This document shows positions 36,044 to 43,718 of a stretch of DNA of 64,000 bases, piece by piece. A program made the translations under genes and the position numbers. Below the pieces are notes generated by a model. The model saw nothing but the letters and a program-made list of their open reading frames with translations, made no database searches and was not told where the DNA came from. Every line of letters starts with the position of its first letter. Position 1 is the stretch's first letter. This DNA is from Cohnella rhizoplanae (GTDB taxonomy: Bacteria; Bacillota; Bacilli; Paenibacillales; Paenibacillaceae): assembly GCF_948329515.1 (NCBI RefSeq), contig NZ_CAOJCN010000009.1, positions 62,001 to 126,000 on the forward strand. Direction: 5' to 3'.

Positions 36044-36061
36044 ATGTGAAATAAATCACAA
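36044..36061. promoter_or_regulatory. Rex/Fnr-type box 3
   Basis: ATGTGAAATAAATCACAA lies in the leader, 25 nt before the nox start codon and just upstream of its ribosome site. Confidence 0.72.
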
Positions 36062-36086
36062 GTCTCATCCCCAAGGAGGGCTTCTC

Positions 36087-37463
36087 ATGAAAATCATCGT
36101 CATCGGATGCACGCACGCCGGCACGGCCGCCACCATTCAAATGGCCAAACGTTACCCTGACGCCGAGATTACCGTATACGAACGCAACGACAACATCTCG
36201 TTTCTCTCGTGCGGGATCGCGCTTCATGTAGGCGGCGTCGTGCGGAATGCCGAGGAGTTGTTTTACGCTCACCCCGACACGCTCGCCGAACTAGGCGTCA
36301 ACACCAAGATGCGCCATGACGTGCTCGCCGTGGATACGGTGTACAAGACGGTTACCGTCCGCAATCTGGAGACCGAGGAGATGCTCGTAGACACGTATGA
36401 CAAACTCGTCGTCACGACAGGCTCGTGGCCGATTATCCCCAAGATGGAAGGCATCGGGCTGGATCGGGTGTTACTGTGCAAAAACTACGCGCACGCTCAG
36501 ACGATCATCGAGAAAGCGAAGGATGCCAAACGGATTACCGTCGTAGGCGCAGGGTATATCGGGGTTGAGCTCGTGGAGGCGTTCCATCAGCTGGGCAAAC
36601 ACGTGACGCTTATCGACAATACGCCGCGCGTCATGTTCAAATATCTCGACCAGGCGTTCACCGACGTCGTCGAAGCCGACATGCAGGAACGCGGCGTGCA
36701 GCTCGCGCTCGGTCAGGCCGTCACCGCCCTCGAAGGCGAGGAAGGCAAGGTCGCACGGGTCGTCACGACCGCAGGCGCGTACGAATCGGATCTCGTCATC
36801 CTTTGCATCGGATTCCGTCCGAATACGGGGCTGCTCCAAGGCCAGGTCATGATGCTCCCGAACGGCGCGATCGTCGTCGACGAGTACATGCGCACGAGCT
36901 GCCCGGACGTATATGCGGCGGGCGACAGCTGCGCGATCCGCTACAACCCGACCGGCAAGGCCGCTTATATCCCCCTCGCGACCAACGCCGTCCGCATGGG
37001 CACGCTCGTCGCGATGAACATCATGGAACCGCGCGTGAAATATATGGGAACTCAGGGTACTTCGGGCATTCGGCTGTTCGACCTCAACATCGCTTCGACC
37101 GGCATGACCGAGCAAGCCGCGATCGATGCCGGACTGCGGGTACGCACGACGACGGTCAGCGACAACTATCGTCCCGAGTTCATGCCGACTTACGAGCGAG
37201 CGCTGGTGAAGCTCGTCTACGAAGCCGAGGGCGGACGACTCCTCGGCGCGCAAGTGCTGTCGAAGGCGGATCTCACGCAGTCGGCCAACACGCTGTCGGT
37301 ATGCATCCAGAACCGGATGACCGTCGAAGAACTCGGCTTCGTCGACTTCTTCTTCCAGCCGCATTACAACAAACCTTGGAACCTGCTGAACCAAGCCGGC
37401 CTGCAGGCTGCGGCGGAACTGGAAGCGGCAAAGGCCCAGGCTGGCGAAAAGGCCGGTGCGTAA
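36087..37463 (+). CDS. nox: Water-forming NADH oxidase / CoA-disulfide reductase family
   Basis: Flavoprotein that oxidises NADH with oxygen, restoring NAD. The 458 residues show FAD motif VIGCTHAGTAA, the single redox Cys C42 in SFLSCGIALHVGG, NADH motif VGAGYIGVELVE and the second FAD motif YAAGD. The GCTHAG start and single Cys match H2O-forming Nox better than CoA-disulfide reductases, but the families overlap. AAGGAGGG lies 7 nt before the ATG. Three Rex/Fnr-type boxes upstream indicate redox control. Confidence 0.9.
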   Translation: MKIIVIGCTHAGTAATIQMAKRYPDAEITVYERNDNISFLSCGIALHVGGVVRNAEELFYAHPDTLAELGVNTKMRHDVLAVDTVYKTVTVRNLETEEMLVDTYDKLVVTTGSWPIIPKMEGIGLDRVLLCKNYAHAQTIIEKAKDAKRITVVGAGYIGVELVEAFHQLGKHVTLIDNTPRVMFKYLDQAFTDVVEADMQERGVQLALGQAVTALEGEEGKVARVVTTAGAYESDLVILCIGFRPNTGLLQGQVMMLPNGAIVVDEYMRTSCPDVYAAGDSCAIRYNPTGKAAYIPLATNAVRMGTLVAMNIMEPRVKYMGTQGTSGIRLFDLNIASTGMTEQAAIDAGLRVRTTTVSDNYRPEFMPTYERALVKLVYEAEGGRLLGAQVLSKADLTQSANTLSVCIQNRMTVEELGFVDFFFQPHYNKPWNLLNQAGLQAAAELEAAKAQAGEKAGA

Positions 37464-37527
37464 TAGGGACCCCGTAAACGGGTGGAATGGGGGAAACGGG
37501 AGACGGCGGAACACGCGCTGGTGGGCT

Positions 37528-37935
37528 TCGCCCTCTCGTAGTGAAGGCGAGCGCGTCAGACTGCACACTCCAAGGCCCATCGCCTCTCGTATTGAAGGCG
37601 ATCCCGCCAGACGCATCACTCCAAGGCCCATCGCCACTCGTATTGAAGGCGATCCCGCCCGTCCGCACGCGCCGAGGTCCATCGCCTCTCGTAGTGAAGG
37701 CGATCGCGCCCGTCCGCACGCGCCGAGGTCCATCGCCTCTCCTAGTGAAGGCGATCGCGCCCGTCCGCACACGCCGAGGCTCATCGCCTCTCCTAGTGAA
37801 GGCGATCGCATCCGACCGCACGCTCCGAGGCTCATCGCCTCTCCTAGTGAAGGCGATTGCGCCCGACTGCACACGCCAGGGCAATCGCCTCTCCTAGTGA
37901 AGGCGATCCCGCCCGGATGCACGCGCCCGGCGAGC
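37528..37935. repeat. Intergenic tandem repeat cluster R3, 51-bp period, 8 copies
   Basis: Units start at 37528, 37580, 37631, 37682, 37733, 37784, 37835 and 37885. Each begins TCGCCT, has about 10 nt including a TAGTGA or TATTGA segment, then AGGCGA, forming a hairpin core; the other half of the unit is also conserved but more variable. Because 51 is a multiple of three, all frames stay open and give repetitive false proteins. No gene is supported in 37464-38020. Confidence 0.9.
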
Positions 37936-38000
37936 AAAAAAAGGCTTGGCAAGCGACCGCCGCCCTCTCGGGGCAGCGAATTCGCGAGCCAAGCCTTTTT
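37936..38000. terminator. Large bidirectional terminator
   Basis: AAAAAAAGGCTTGGC pairs with GCCAAGCCTTTTT around a 37-nt loop, between nox plus R3 and the convergent SEC-C gene. Confidence 0.8.
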
Positions 38001-38020
38001 CTATACGGCGGCCACGCCAT

Positions 38021-39205
38021 TCAGTCGGCGACGGCTCCGCAGCATTTCTTGAACTTCTTGCCGCTGCCGCACGGGCAAGGATCGTTGCGTCCGATCTTGC
38101 GCCCGGTCTGGATCGAGATGACGTCCGCGTGGTGCGACCGCTGCGGCATCGCCAGCACGTTGGACGGGATCCCGGCGCCGCTCGCAGCGGCGGACGGGGC
38201 CAGCTCGTCCGGACGGTGCCCCTTCAGCACCCACTGCCTCGTGCCGTCGTTCAGCCGCGCGAGCAGGCCGGCGACCTCGTTGACCGTCTGCGCATCCTCG
38301 ATCGAGAATTCAAATTGCAGAATCTCGAACGCCGCGCTCATCGACTTGCCGTCTTTGAATACATCGGCGCAGATCTCGGTGACGACGTCGGCCTCCTGCT
38401 TGTCCACCGCATACTCGCGCGAGAGGTACGCGGCCAGTTCCTGGTGCGCCTGGGACCGCTCGACGAACTCCGGCTCTCCCGCCCGCAGCAGCTCGGCCTT
38501 GGTGAACGCGCGATAGTCCAGGTCGTCCCGCGATCGTTGGACGCGGAGCAACGCCTGCGGGTCTTCGACGTCGAGATTCGAGTACAATCCGTCGTCGTCG
38601 ACGTCGTACATGGCGCCGAAGTCCAACGCGTCGACCAGCACCTCCAAGACGTCGCGCTCGTCTGCCGAAACCGCTCCCGTCAGTGCGGTCAGCCGCGCCT
38701 CCAGCTCTTGTTCCGGCAGTACGCCGTAGTAATATAGAAGTCCCTGCGCGAGCTTGATGTTCTCGGTATTGCGCTTGATGCGCGAAGGCGTACCGTCCAG
38801 GCCCTCGAGCCCGGCGAACCGCTCGACCAGCTCGGCCGGCATGACGAGCGACTTGTTGCCGTCGACTTGACCGGGAAAGGCGATCCCGCGCTCTCTCAAG
38901 TAGTAAGCGACCGGTCCCGAATGCGGCGGATCCGCCAGCAAGCCGCCGCTCTTCACCAGCTTGCGGATCAAGGACCACCGCTCTTCGTCCCACAAGGCGG
39001 TGGACGCCGCGGCATAATCGGCCAACACCGGTACGAGCCCGTCGATCAACGCGCTTTTCTTTTTTTCTCGCGTCCAATCGTTTATCTGGAGGAGCGCCGC
39101 GATTCTCTGCAGCATCTCCAAGGTCAGCGGCGACAACGCATCCTTGAGCGACAGCGGCCAGACTAGGGCCGGCCATTCGCCTTCGAGGTTCTTGTGATCT
39201 GCCAT
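38021..39205 (-). CDS. SEC-C motif protein of unknown function
   Basis: A 394-residue protein ending in the SEC-C zinc motif [18 protein letters not shown], as at the SecA tail. The remaining 370 residues are helical and acidic without a domain I recognise, with an early segment ([19 protein letters not shown]) that resembles Rho-N/SAP-like helices. Such proteins may bind zinc and ribosomal or Sec partners. ATG at 39205 is chosen because AGGA is 7 nt before it. Confidence 0.8.
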   Translation of the reverse strand: MADHKNLEGEWPALVWPLSLKDALSPLTLEMLQRIAALLQINDWTREKKKSALIDGLVPVLADYAAASTALWDEERWSLIRKLVKSGGLLADPPHSGPVAYYLRERGIAFPGQVDGNKSLVMPAELVERFAGLEGLDGTPSRIKRNTENIKLAQGLLYYYGVLPEQELEARLTALTGAVSADERDVLEVLVDALDFGAMYDVDDDGLYSNLDVEDPQALLRVQRSRDDLDYRAFTKAELLRAGEPEFVERSQAHQELAAYLSREYAVDKQEADVVTEICADVFKDGKSMSAAFEILQFEFSIEDAQTVNEVAGLLARLNDGTRQWVLKGHRPDELAPSAAASGAGIPSNVLAMPQRSHHADVISIQTGRKIGRNDPCPCGSGKKFKKCCGAVAD

Positions 39206-39320
39206 GATCATCCTACTTCCGTTGATCCTTCGTCCTGCGAAGGGCATGCCTTCATTATGCGATCAAACCTGCGCCGCTGACAAGCCTCGCCGGACGCGTA
39301 TCGGTCCATTTTTTGAAAAT

Positions 39321-39351
39321 AAAGCAAAGCCCGCACGGCTAAGTGCGGGCT
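39321..39351 (-). terminator. Intrinsic terminator
   Basis: AGCCCGCAC/GTGCGGGCT stem with a 6-nt loop followed on the minus strand by TTGCTTTATTTT, downstream of the small gene at 39378. Confidence 0.75.
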
Positions 39352-39377
39352 CGCGGGCCGGGCGGCAGGAAAAGCGA

Positions 39378-39596
39378 TCAAACGCCCGTGCGCTTCTTCT
39401 GGTTGTTCGGCTTTTTCTTGATCTGGCTCTGCATTTGCTTGACGTCGGTCGAAAAGCCGCTGTGCTGTCCGTTACCTTGGGACGCAGCCTGCTTCTTCTG
39501 CGCGAGACGCTGCTTCATCGCATCGCCCAGGCTGATTTTCTTCTGCTCCGGCTTGTCCGCGGCCGCGGACGGGCTTGGTTCGTTCGGTTGTGTCAC
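39378..39596 (-). CDS. Small basic hypothetical protein
   Basis: A 72-residue protein: Ser/Pro-rich start, then helix ISLGDAMKQRLAQKKQA and a Lys-rich tail ending KKPNNQKKRTGV. I do not recognise a function. The likely start is GTG at 39596 after a weak GGGGTG; a terminator downstream supports expression. Confidence 0.5.
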   Translation of the reverse strand: MTQPNEPSPSAAADKPEQKKISLGDAMKQRLAQKKQAASQGNGQHSGFSTDVKQMQSQIKKKPNNQKKRTGV

Positions 39597-39656
39597 TCTT
39601 ATCGCACCCCACTTCGCAATCGCGCTCCAGCTGGTACCATTATAACCCCGCCGCGC

Positions 39657-39696
39657 AAAAAGGACCACGCCCCAATCGAGGCGCGGCCGCTTTTTT
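39657..39696. terminator. Intrinsic terminator after the YflT gene
   Basis: GC-rich hairpin with a bulge and two wobble pairs, TTTTT on the minus strand and TTTTTT on the plus strand. Confidence 0.65.
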
Positions 39697-39701
39697 CCAG
39701 A

Positions 39702-40193
39702 CTAAAACCGTTGGCCCGTCGGCGGCGGCGCCCCGTCTTCCGCGATGATGCGCGGAAGCTCGCGGTCGATCGCCTGATTGCGGATCGCGCTGTCCGCGAC
39801 GCTGTCCGTCGCCGGCGAACTGGCCACGACGTCGTCGGTCAGTCCGTTGTCGTGACCGATCAACAGCAGGAATCGCCCCTTGTCGACCTCGGGCGCGTAC
39901 TCCATCGCCTCGCCGTTCGACAGCCCGATCTCCTCGAGGCGTCCCGACAATGCGCTATCCCCGCCAGCCTTGAAGATCCGTTTGACCTTGCCCATGAGCG
40001 AATCCGAGCCGGTTCCCGCGCCCTCCACCTCGATCAGGTCCGCCGCCTGTCCCAGGTTGCCGAGGCTCCAGGACTCCTCTCGGTCCGCGACGACCGTCAG
40101 ATCGTGGTCGGAATGCCCTCTTATTTTCAGAGACTGAATCGCATCGATCACTTCCTTGCTCGTGTCGAATACGCCGTATACGGTCATCGCCAT
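39702..40193 (-). CDS. General stress protein, YflT domain
   Basis: A 163-residue protein whose first 105 residues fit the heat-induced stress protein YflT domain (VYGVFDTSKEVIDAIQSLK, GLSNGEAMEYAPEVDKGRFLLL in parts). The last 50 residues are polar and variable. Function of the family is unknown, but members belong to the sigma-B general stress regulon in Bacillus. GGAGG is 8 nt before the ATG, and a sigma-B-like promoter is visible. Confidence 0.82.
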   Translation of the reverse strand: MAMTVYGVFDTSKEVIDAIQSLKIRGHSDHDLTVVADREESWSLGNLGQAADLIEVEGAGTGSDSLMGKVKRIFKAGGDSALSGRLEEIGLSNGEAMEYAPEVDKGRFLLLIGHDNGLTDDVVASSPATDSVADSAIRNQAIDRELPRIIAEDGAPPPTGQRF

Positions 40194-40231
40194 CGCCCAT
40201 ACCTCCGTTTGCTATCGTTGGATATTCAACT

Positions 40232-40257
40232 TTACCCCTCGCGGGCCGGGATTAATC
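40232..40257 (-). promoter_or_regulatory. Sigma-B-like promoter of the YflT gene
   Basis: On the minus strand GATTAA, 14 nt, GGGTAA, close to the sigma-B pattern GTTTAA-N12-14-GGGTAT and about 40 nt before the start. Confidence 0.5.
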
Positions 40258-40331
40258 CTGATGGAGTTCGTCATCCTACGGGTACTTAATAATGATCCGA
40301 CAGCATAGAAGATCGAGGAGGAATGACGTAC

Positions 40332-41480
40332 ATGAGAGCGGTAACCTTCCAAGGCAGCAAAGACATCCAGGTCAAAGAAGTCGAGGATCCGAGGCTCCAG
40401 CGCAAAGACGACATCATCGTGCGAATCACTTCCACGGCGATCTGCGGCTCCGATCTCCATATCTATCTCGGCGGCATGCCGACGCATAAGGACTTCGTCA
40501 TCGGCCATGAACCGATGGGCATCGTGGAGGAAGTCGGCCCCGAAGTGACCCGCGTCAAAAAAGGCGATCGCGTCGTCATCCCCTTCAACGTATCGTGCGG
40601 CAAATGCTACTTCTGCGAGCACGACATGGAGAGCCAGTGCGACAACTCCAATCCCCATCCGCCGCTCAAAGAAATCGACTCGGGCGGCTATCTCGGCTAT
40701 ACCGAACGCTATGGCAATTACCCCGGCGGCCAGGCCGAATATCTGCATGTTCCCTACGGCAACTTCATGCCGCTCGTCATTCCGGAGTCGTGCGAGATGC
40801 CGGACGAGGCGCTGCTCTTCTTGTCCGACGTCCTGCCGACCGCCTATTGGAGCGTCGAGAATGCGGGCGTGAAGCCCGGCGATACCGTGACCGTGCTCGG
40901 ATGCGGACCCGTCGGCCTGATGGTCCAGAAGTTTGCCGCCATGAAGGGGGCCATGCGCATCATCGCGGTCGACAATGTCCCCTACCGCCTCGAGCACGCG
41001 CGCAGGATGAACAACGTCGAGACGATCAACTTCGAGGACCATGACGAGGTCGCCCTGCATATCCGGGAGATCACGGGTGGCGGCACGGACATCGTCATCG
41101 ACTGCGTCGGCATGGACGGCAAGAAAAACGCGTTCGAGAAAATCGGCCAGAAGCTGAAGCTGCAAGGCGGCACGCTGAGCGCTATCGATATCGCGATGGA
41201 CGCGGTCCGCAAGTTCGGCACGATCCAGCTGACGGGCGTGTACGGCGCGTTGTATAACATGTTCCCGCTGGGCCACATGTTCGAGCGGAACCTCACGGTG
41301 AAAATGGGACAGGCGCCGGCCATCCACTACATGCCGAAGCTGTTCGACATGATCGTGAACGGCGAGTTCGATCCTACCGAGATCGTCACTCACCGGCTGC
41401 CGCTTGACCGGGCGAGCGACGCGTACAAGATCTTCAACGACAAGGAAGACGGATGCATTAAGGTCGTGCTGAAGCCTTAA
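40332..41480 (+). CDS. Zinc-dependent alcohol dehydrogenase (MDR family)
   Basis: A 382-residue medium-chain dehydrogenase. Catalytic zinc ligands lie in ICGSD and GHEPMG; structural zinc Cys in CGKCYFCEHDMESQC; NAD motif GCGPVG. The insertion after the structural loop (NYPGGQAEYL) is typical of the formaldehyde-dehydrogenase-like branch. Start set at the ATG 10 nt after GAGGAGG; the earlier ATG at 40323 is only 1 nt from it and the family starts MRAV. A weak hairpin follows. Confidence 0.92.
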   Translation: MRAVTFQGSKDIQVKEVEDPRLQRKDDIIVRITSTAICGSDLHIYLGGMPTHKDFVIGHEPMGIVEEVGPEVTRVKKGDRVVIPFNVSCGKCYFCEHDMESQCDNSNPHPPLKEIDSGGYLGYTERYGNYPGGQAEYLHVPYGNFMPLVIPESCEMPDEALLFLSDVLPTAYWSVENAGVKPGDTVTVLGCGPVGLMVQKFAAMKGAMRIIAVDNVPYRLEHARRMNNVETINFEDHDEVALHIREITGGGTDIVIDCVGMDGKKNAFEKIGQKLKLQGGTLSAIDIAMDAVRKFGTIQLTGVYGALYNMFPLGHMFERNLTVKMGQAPAIHYMPKLFDMIVNGEFDPTEIVTHRLPLDRASDAYKIFNDKEDGCIKVVLKP

Positions 41481-41500
41481 AAACTGAATCGGAGTTGCGC

Positions 41501-41529
41501 CAGCCCTTCGCCTTCGCGGCGGAGGGCTG
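41501..41529 (+). terminator. Hairpin after the alcohol dehydrogenase
   Basis: CAGCCCT-CGCC pairs with GGCG-AGGGCTG around TTCGC; only TTCC follows, so termination may be partial. Confidence 0.5.
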
Positions 41530-41562
41530 TTCCGCGTCACGTAACGTCACCTTGTGCACCGA

Positions 41563-41636
41563 GTTACCTCGAATTCCAAGGTAGCTCTGCACAGAACCCA
41601 TCTTCCGCCTCGCGTTACCTCGAATTCCAGCGTATC
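41563..41636. repeat. Intergenic repeat R4, two copies 51 bp apart
   Basis: GTTACCTCGAATTCCA occurs at 41563 and 41614, exactly 51 bp apart; the first copy continues into AGGTAGC, forming a TACCT/AGGTA hairpin. Confidence 0.7.
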
Positions 41637-41684
41637 ACCGCTTATGGAGACGACGGCGCTACGGCGTCGCAACGGTCGCCGCTC

Positions 41685-41693
41685 TGCTATAAT
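41685..41693 (+). promoter_or_regulatory. Extended -10 promoter of the folC-like gene
   Basis: TGCTATAAT is a perfect extended -10; no good -35 is visible. It lies 55 nt before the start codon. Confidence 0.65.
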
Positions 41694-41747
41694 AGTTCGA
41701 ATAAGATTGATTAGAGCAGAGCGTTATCGAAAGGAGCCGCATTCGCC

Positions 41748-43142
41748 ATGTCTATCGCCACGCAACGCGAGGCCGAGGATCTCGTCTATCGCTCGTACCT
41801 GCGCGCCGCGCCGCATCTGCCGGCCGCGGGCGACGAGCAAGTCCGCAGTCCGCATCTCACACGCCGATTGCTCGACCTAATGGGCGCGCCGGACCGGGAG
41901 CAACGCTGCATACTCGTGACGGGCAGCAAAGGCAAAGGCTCGACCTCCCGCATGATCTCCTCGCTGCTTAGCCATTTGGGGTACAAGGTCGGCCTGTTCA
42001 CTTCCCCCCATCTGGTCGATTACCGGGAGCGGATCCGCGTCGACGGACGCGCGATCGGCGAAGCGGACTTCGTGCGGCTGGCGCGGCGGGTAGAGCCCGC
42101 GTGGGCGGAGATCGAGTGCGGACTGGGCGCGTCGACGTACCAGGGGCCGGTCGGCGTGTCGCTCGCGATCGCGGTCGGTTGGTTCGCGGAGCAAGGCACC
42201 GACATCAATGTCGTGGAATGCGGCCGGGGCGGCCGGTACGACGATACGAACGCGCTCGCGAACGACTGGGCCGTCGTCACGCCTGTGCTGGAGGAGCATG
42301 TGCGGGAGCTTGGGCCGGGCATCGGCGATATCGTGCGGCACAAGCTGGGCATCGTGAAGTCGGCGTCGACGCGTGTCTATGTGGGCAAGCAGCGGGACGA
42401 CGTGCGCGAGATCGTAAAGGCAGAGCTGGAGTCGATAGGCGCCAAATGGCGCGATTCAGCCGGCGACTCGCGTCATCCCGCACGCTTCGAGGACGAGACG
42501 TTCGCCGCCGAGCGCGTCGCGATGACCGCGCGCGGCACGGCGTTCGACGTCCGCACGGCGCATACGCGGTATGCGGATCTGAACTTGCCGCTGCTCGGCG
42601 AGTTTCAGGCCGACAACGCCGCTCTCGCGGTTCAGGCGTGCGAGGACATCGCGGGCGCGGCGCTCGATCCGGCGACGGTTGCCGGATGCTTCGCTCGCCT
42701 CCAGTGGCCGGGCCGCTGCGAGATCGTGAGCCGCGCCCCGCTCACCGTCGTCGACGGCGCGATCCATCGCGACTCGGCGGCTTATCTGGTGCGCGTCGTC
42801 GGGTCGCTCGGACTCGGCGCGGACGCGCGGATCGCCGCCATCGTCGGCGTGCCGAAGGACAAGGATTACGCCGGCGTCATCGAGACGCTCGCCGCCGTCG
42901 CCAGCCGCGTGCTCGTCACGCGCCCCGACGTGAGCCATCTCGCATTCCCGGATGACGCGCTTGAGATTGCGCGGAGATACTGCCCGGCCGGGAGCGCCGC
43001 CTTCCCGCTGCTCGCGGACGCGCTGGACGCCCTGCATGCCGCCGGCCCCTCCCCCGACTGTATCCTCATCGTCGGCACGCAGACGCTGATCGGCAATGCC
43101 AAGCGGCTGTACGGGCAGGGGCTGGAGGATATCGGCAAGTAG
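41748..43142 (+). CDS. FolC-like Mur ligase (folylpolyglutamate/dihydrofolate synthase family)
   Basis: A 464-residue ATP-dependent Mur-type ligase. P-loop GSKGKGSTS (about 60-68), TSPHLVDYRERI, and VECGRGGRYDDTNAL match FolC. The usual DGAHN near the start of the C-terminal domain reads DGAIHRDSA, and the N-terminal region is longer, so it may be a divergent paralogue with another acceptor rather than the housekeeping FolC. AAAGGAG is 11 nt before the ATG. Confidence 0.8.
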   Translation: MSIATQREAEDLVYRSYLRAAPHLPAAGDEQVRSPHLTRRLLDLMGAPDREQRCILVTGSKGKGSTSRMISSLLSHLGYKVGLFTSPHLVDYRERIRVDGRAIGEADFVRLARRVEPAWAEIECGLGASTYQGPVGVSLAIAVGWFAEQGTDINVVECGRGGRYDDTNALANDWAVVTPVLEEHVRELGPGIGDIVRHKLGIVKSASTRVYVGKQRDDVREIVKAELESIGAKWRDSAGDSRHPARFEDETFAAERVAMTARGTAFDVRTAHTRYADLNLPLLGEFQADNAALAVQACEDIAGAALDPATVAGCFARLQWPGRCEIVSRAPLTVVDGAIHRDSAAYLVRVVGSLGLGADARIAAIVGVPKDKDYAGVIETLAAVASRVLVTRPDVSHLAFPDDALEIARRYCPAGSAAFPLLADALDALHAAGPSPDCILIVGTQTLIGNAKRLYGQGLEDIGK

Positions 43143-43227
43143 ATTATCATTCCCCTGCATAATCCCCCCTCCCTAACGCCATGATAATCCACGGTCCACA
43201 AATATACGTTCGGGAGGAACACCCTAC

Positions 43228-43620
43228 ATGAACAGCTTCAATCTTTCCAGCCAAATCAACCAATGCGAACACTTGATCCAGCAGCTTGTGAGCCAAACGC
43301 AGCAAGCGAGCCAAATGTACCAACAAATGCAGCAGCAAGAACAGCAAAACGCGGCGCGCCTCGAAGAGCTGGCGCAGCGCGAGCACAAGGCTGTGCAAAT
43401 GATCCAACAAGCGCTGCACGGCCACCAAACGGCGATTCAGCAGCTCCAACAAGTCGGCCAAATCTGCCGCCAGCTGGAGCAAACGGTCAACATGCAGCTT
43501 TCGCAAAACGCGATTCAATCGCAGCAATCGAACTCGCAATTCGGCGGCGGATTCAATTCCTTCCCGCAGCAGCAACAGCACATCTCGCCGATGAACGGCA
43601 TGAACAGAAACTTCCAATAA
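43228..43620 (+). CDS. Gln-rich coiled-coil hypothetical protein
   Basis: A 130-residue protein with about one quarter Gln, mostly one long amphipathic coiled coil (residues 5-100), then a Ser/Asn/Phe-rich tail. No domain recognised. A structural role such as spore-coat or surface assembly is possible but unsupported. GGGAGG lies 10 nt before the ATG and a strong terminator follows. Confidence 0.72.
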   Translation: MNSFNLSSQINQCEHLIQQLVSQTQQASQMYQQMQQQEQQNAARLEELAQREHKAVQMIQQALHGHQTAIQQLQQVGQICRQLEQTVNMQLSQNAIQSQQSNSQFGGGFNSFPQQQQHISPMNGMNRNFQ

Positions 43621-43639
43621 AGAACGGTCGCCATTTACG

Positions 43640-43690
43640 AAAAAGGCCGCCCGACGCCGGTGATTTCACCGGTCGACGGACGGCCTTTTT
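43640..43690. terminator. Bidirectional intrinsic terminator
   Basis: A long imperfect stem with AAAAAGGCCG on one end and CGGCCTTTTT on the other, between convergent genes. Confidence 0.9.
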
Positions 43691-43718
43691 CGCAGTTACG
43701 CAGTGAGGTCAAATCAGG

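Noticed and set aside
37528..37935. CRISPR array
   Set aside because: Repeat-spacer order looks superficially similar, but the spacers are themselves conserved between units and no cas genes are present.
37456..38052. Repetitive 198-residue frame (and reverse-strand equivalents) in the R3 array
   Set aside because: Arises because 51-bp units keep every frame open; no start site and several frames are equally open.
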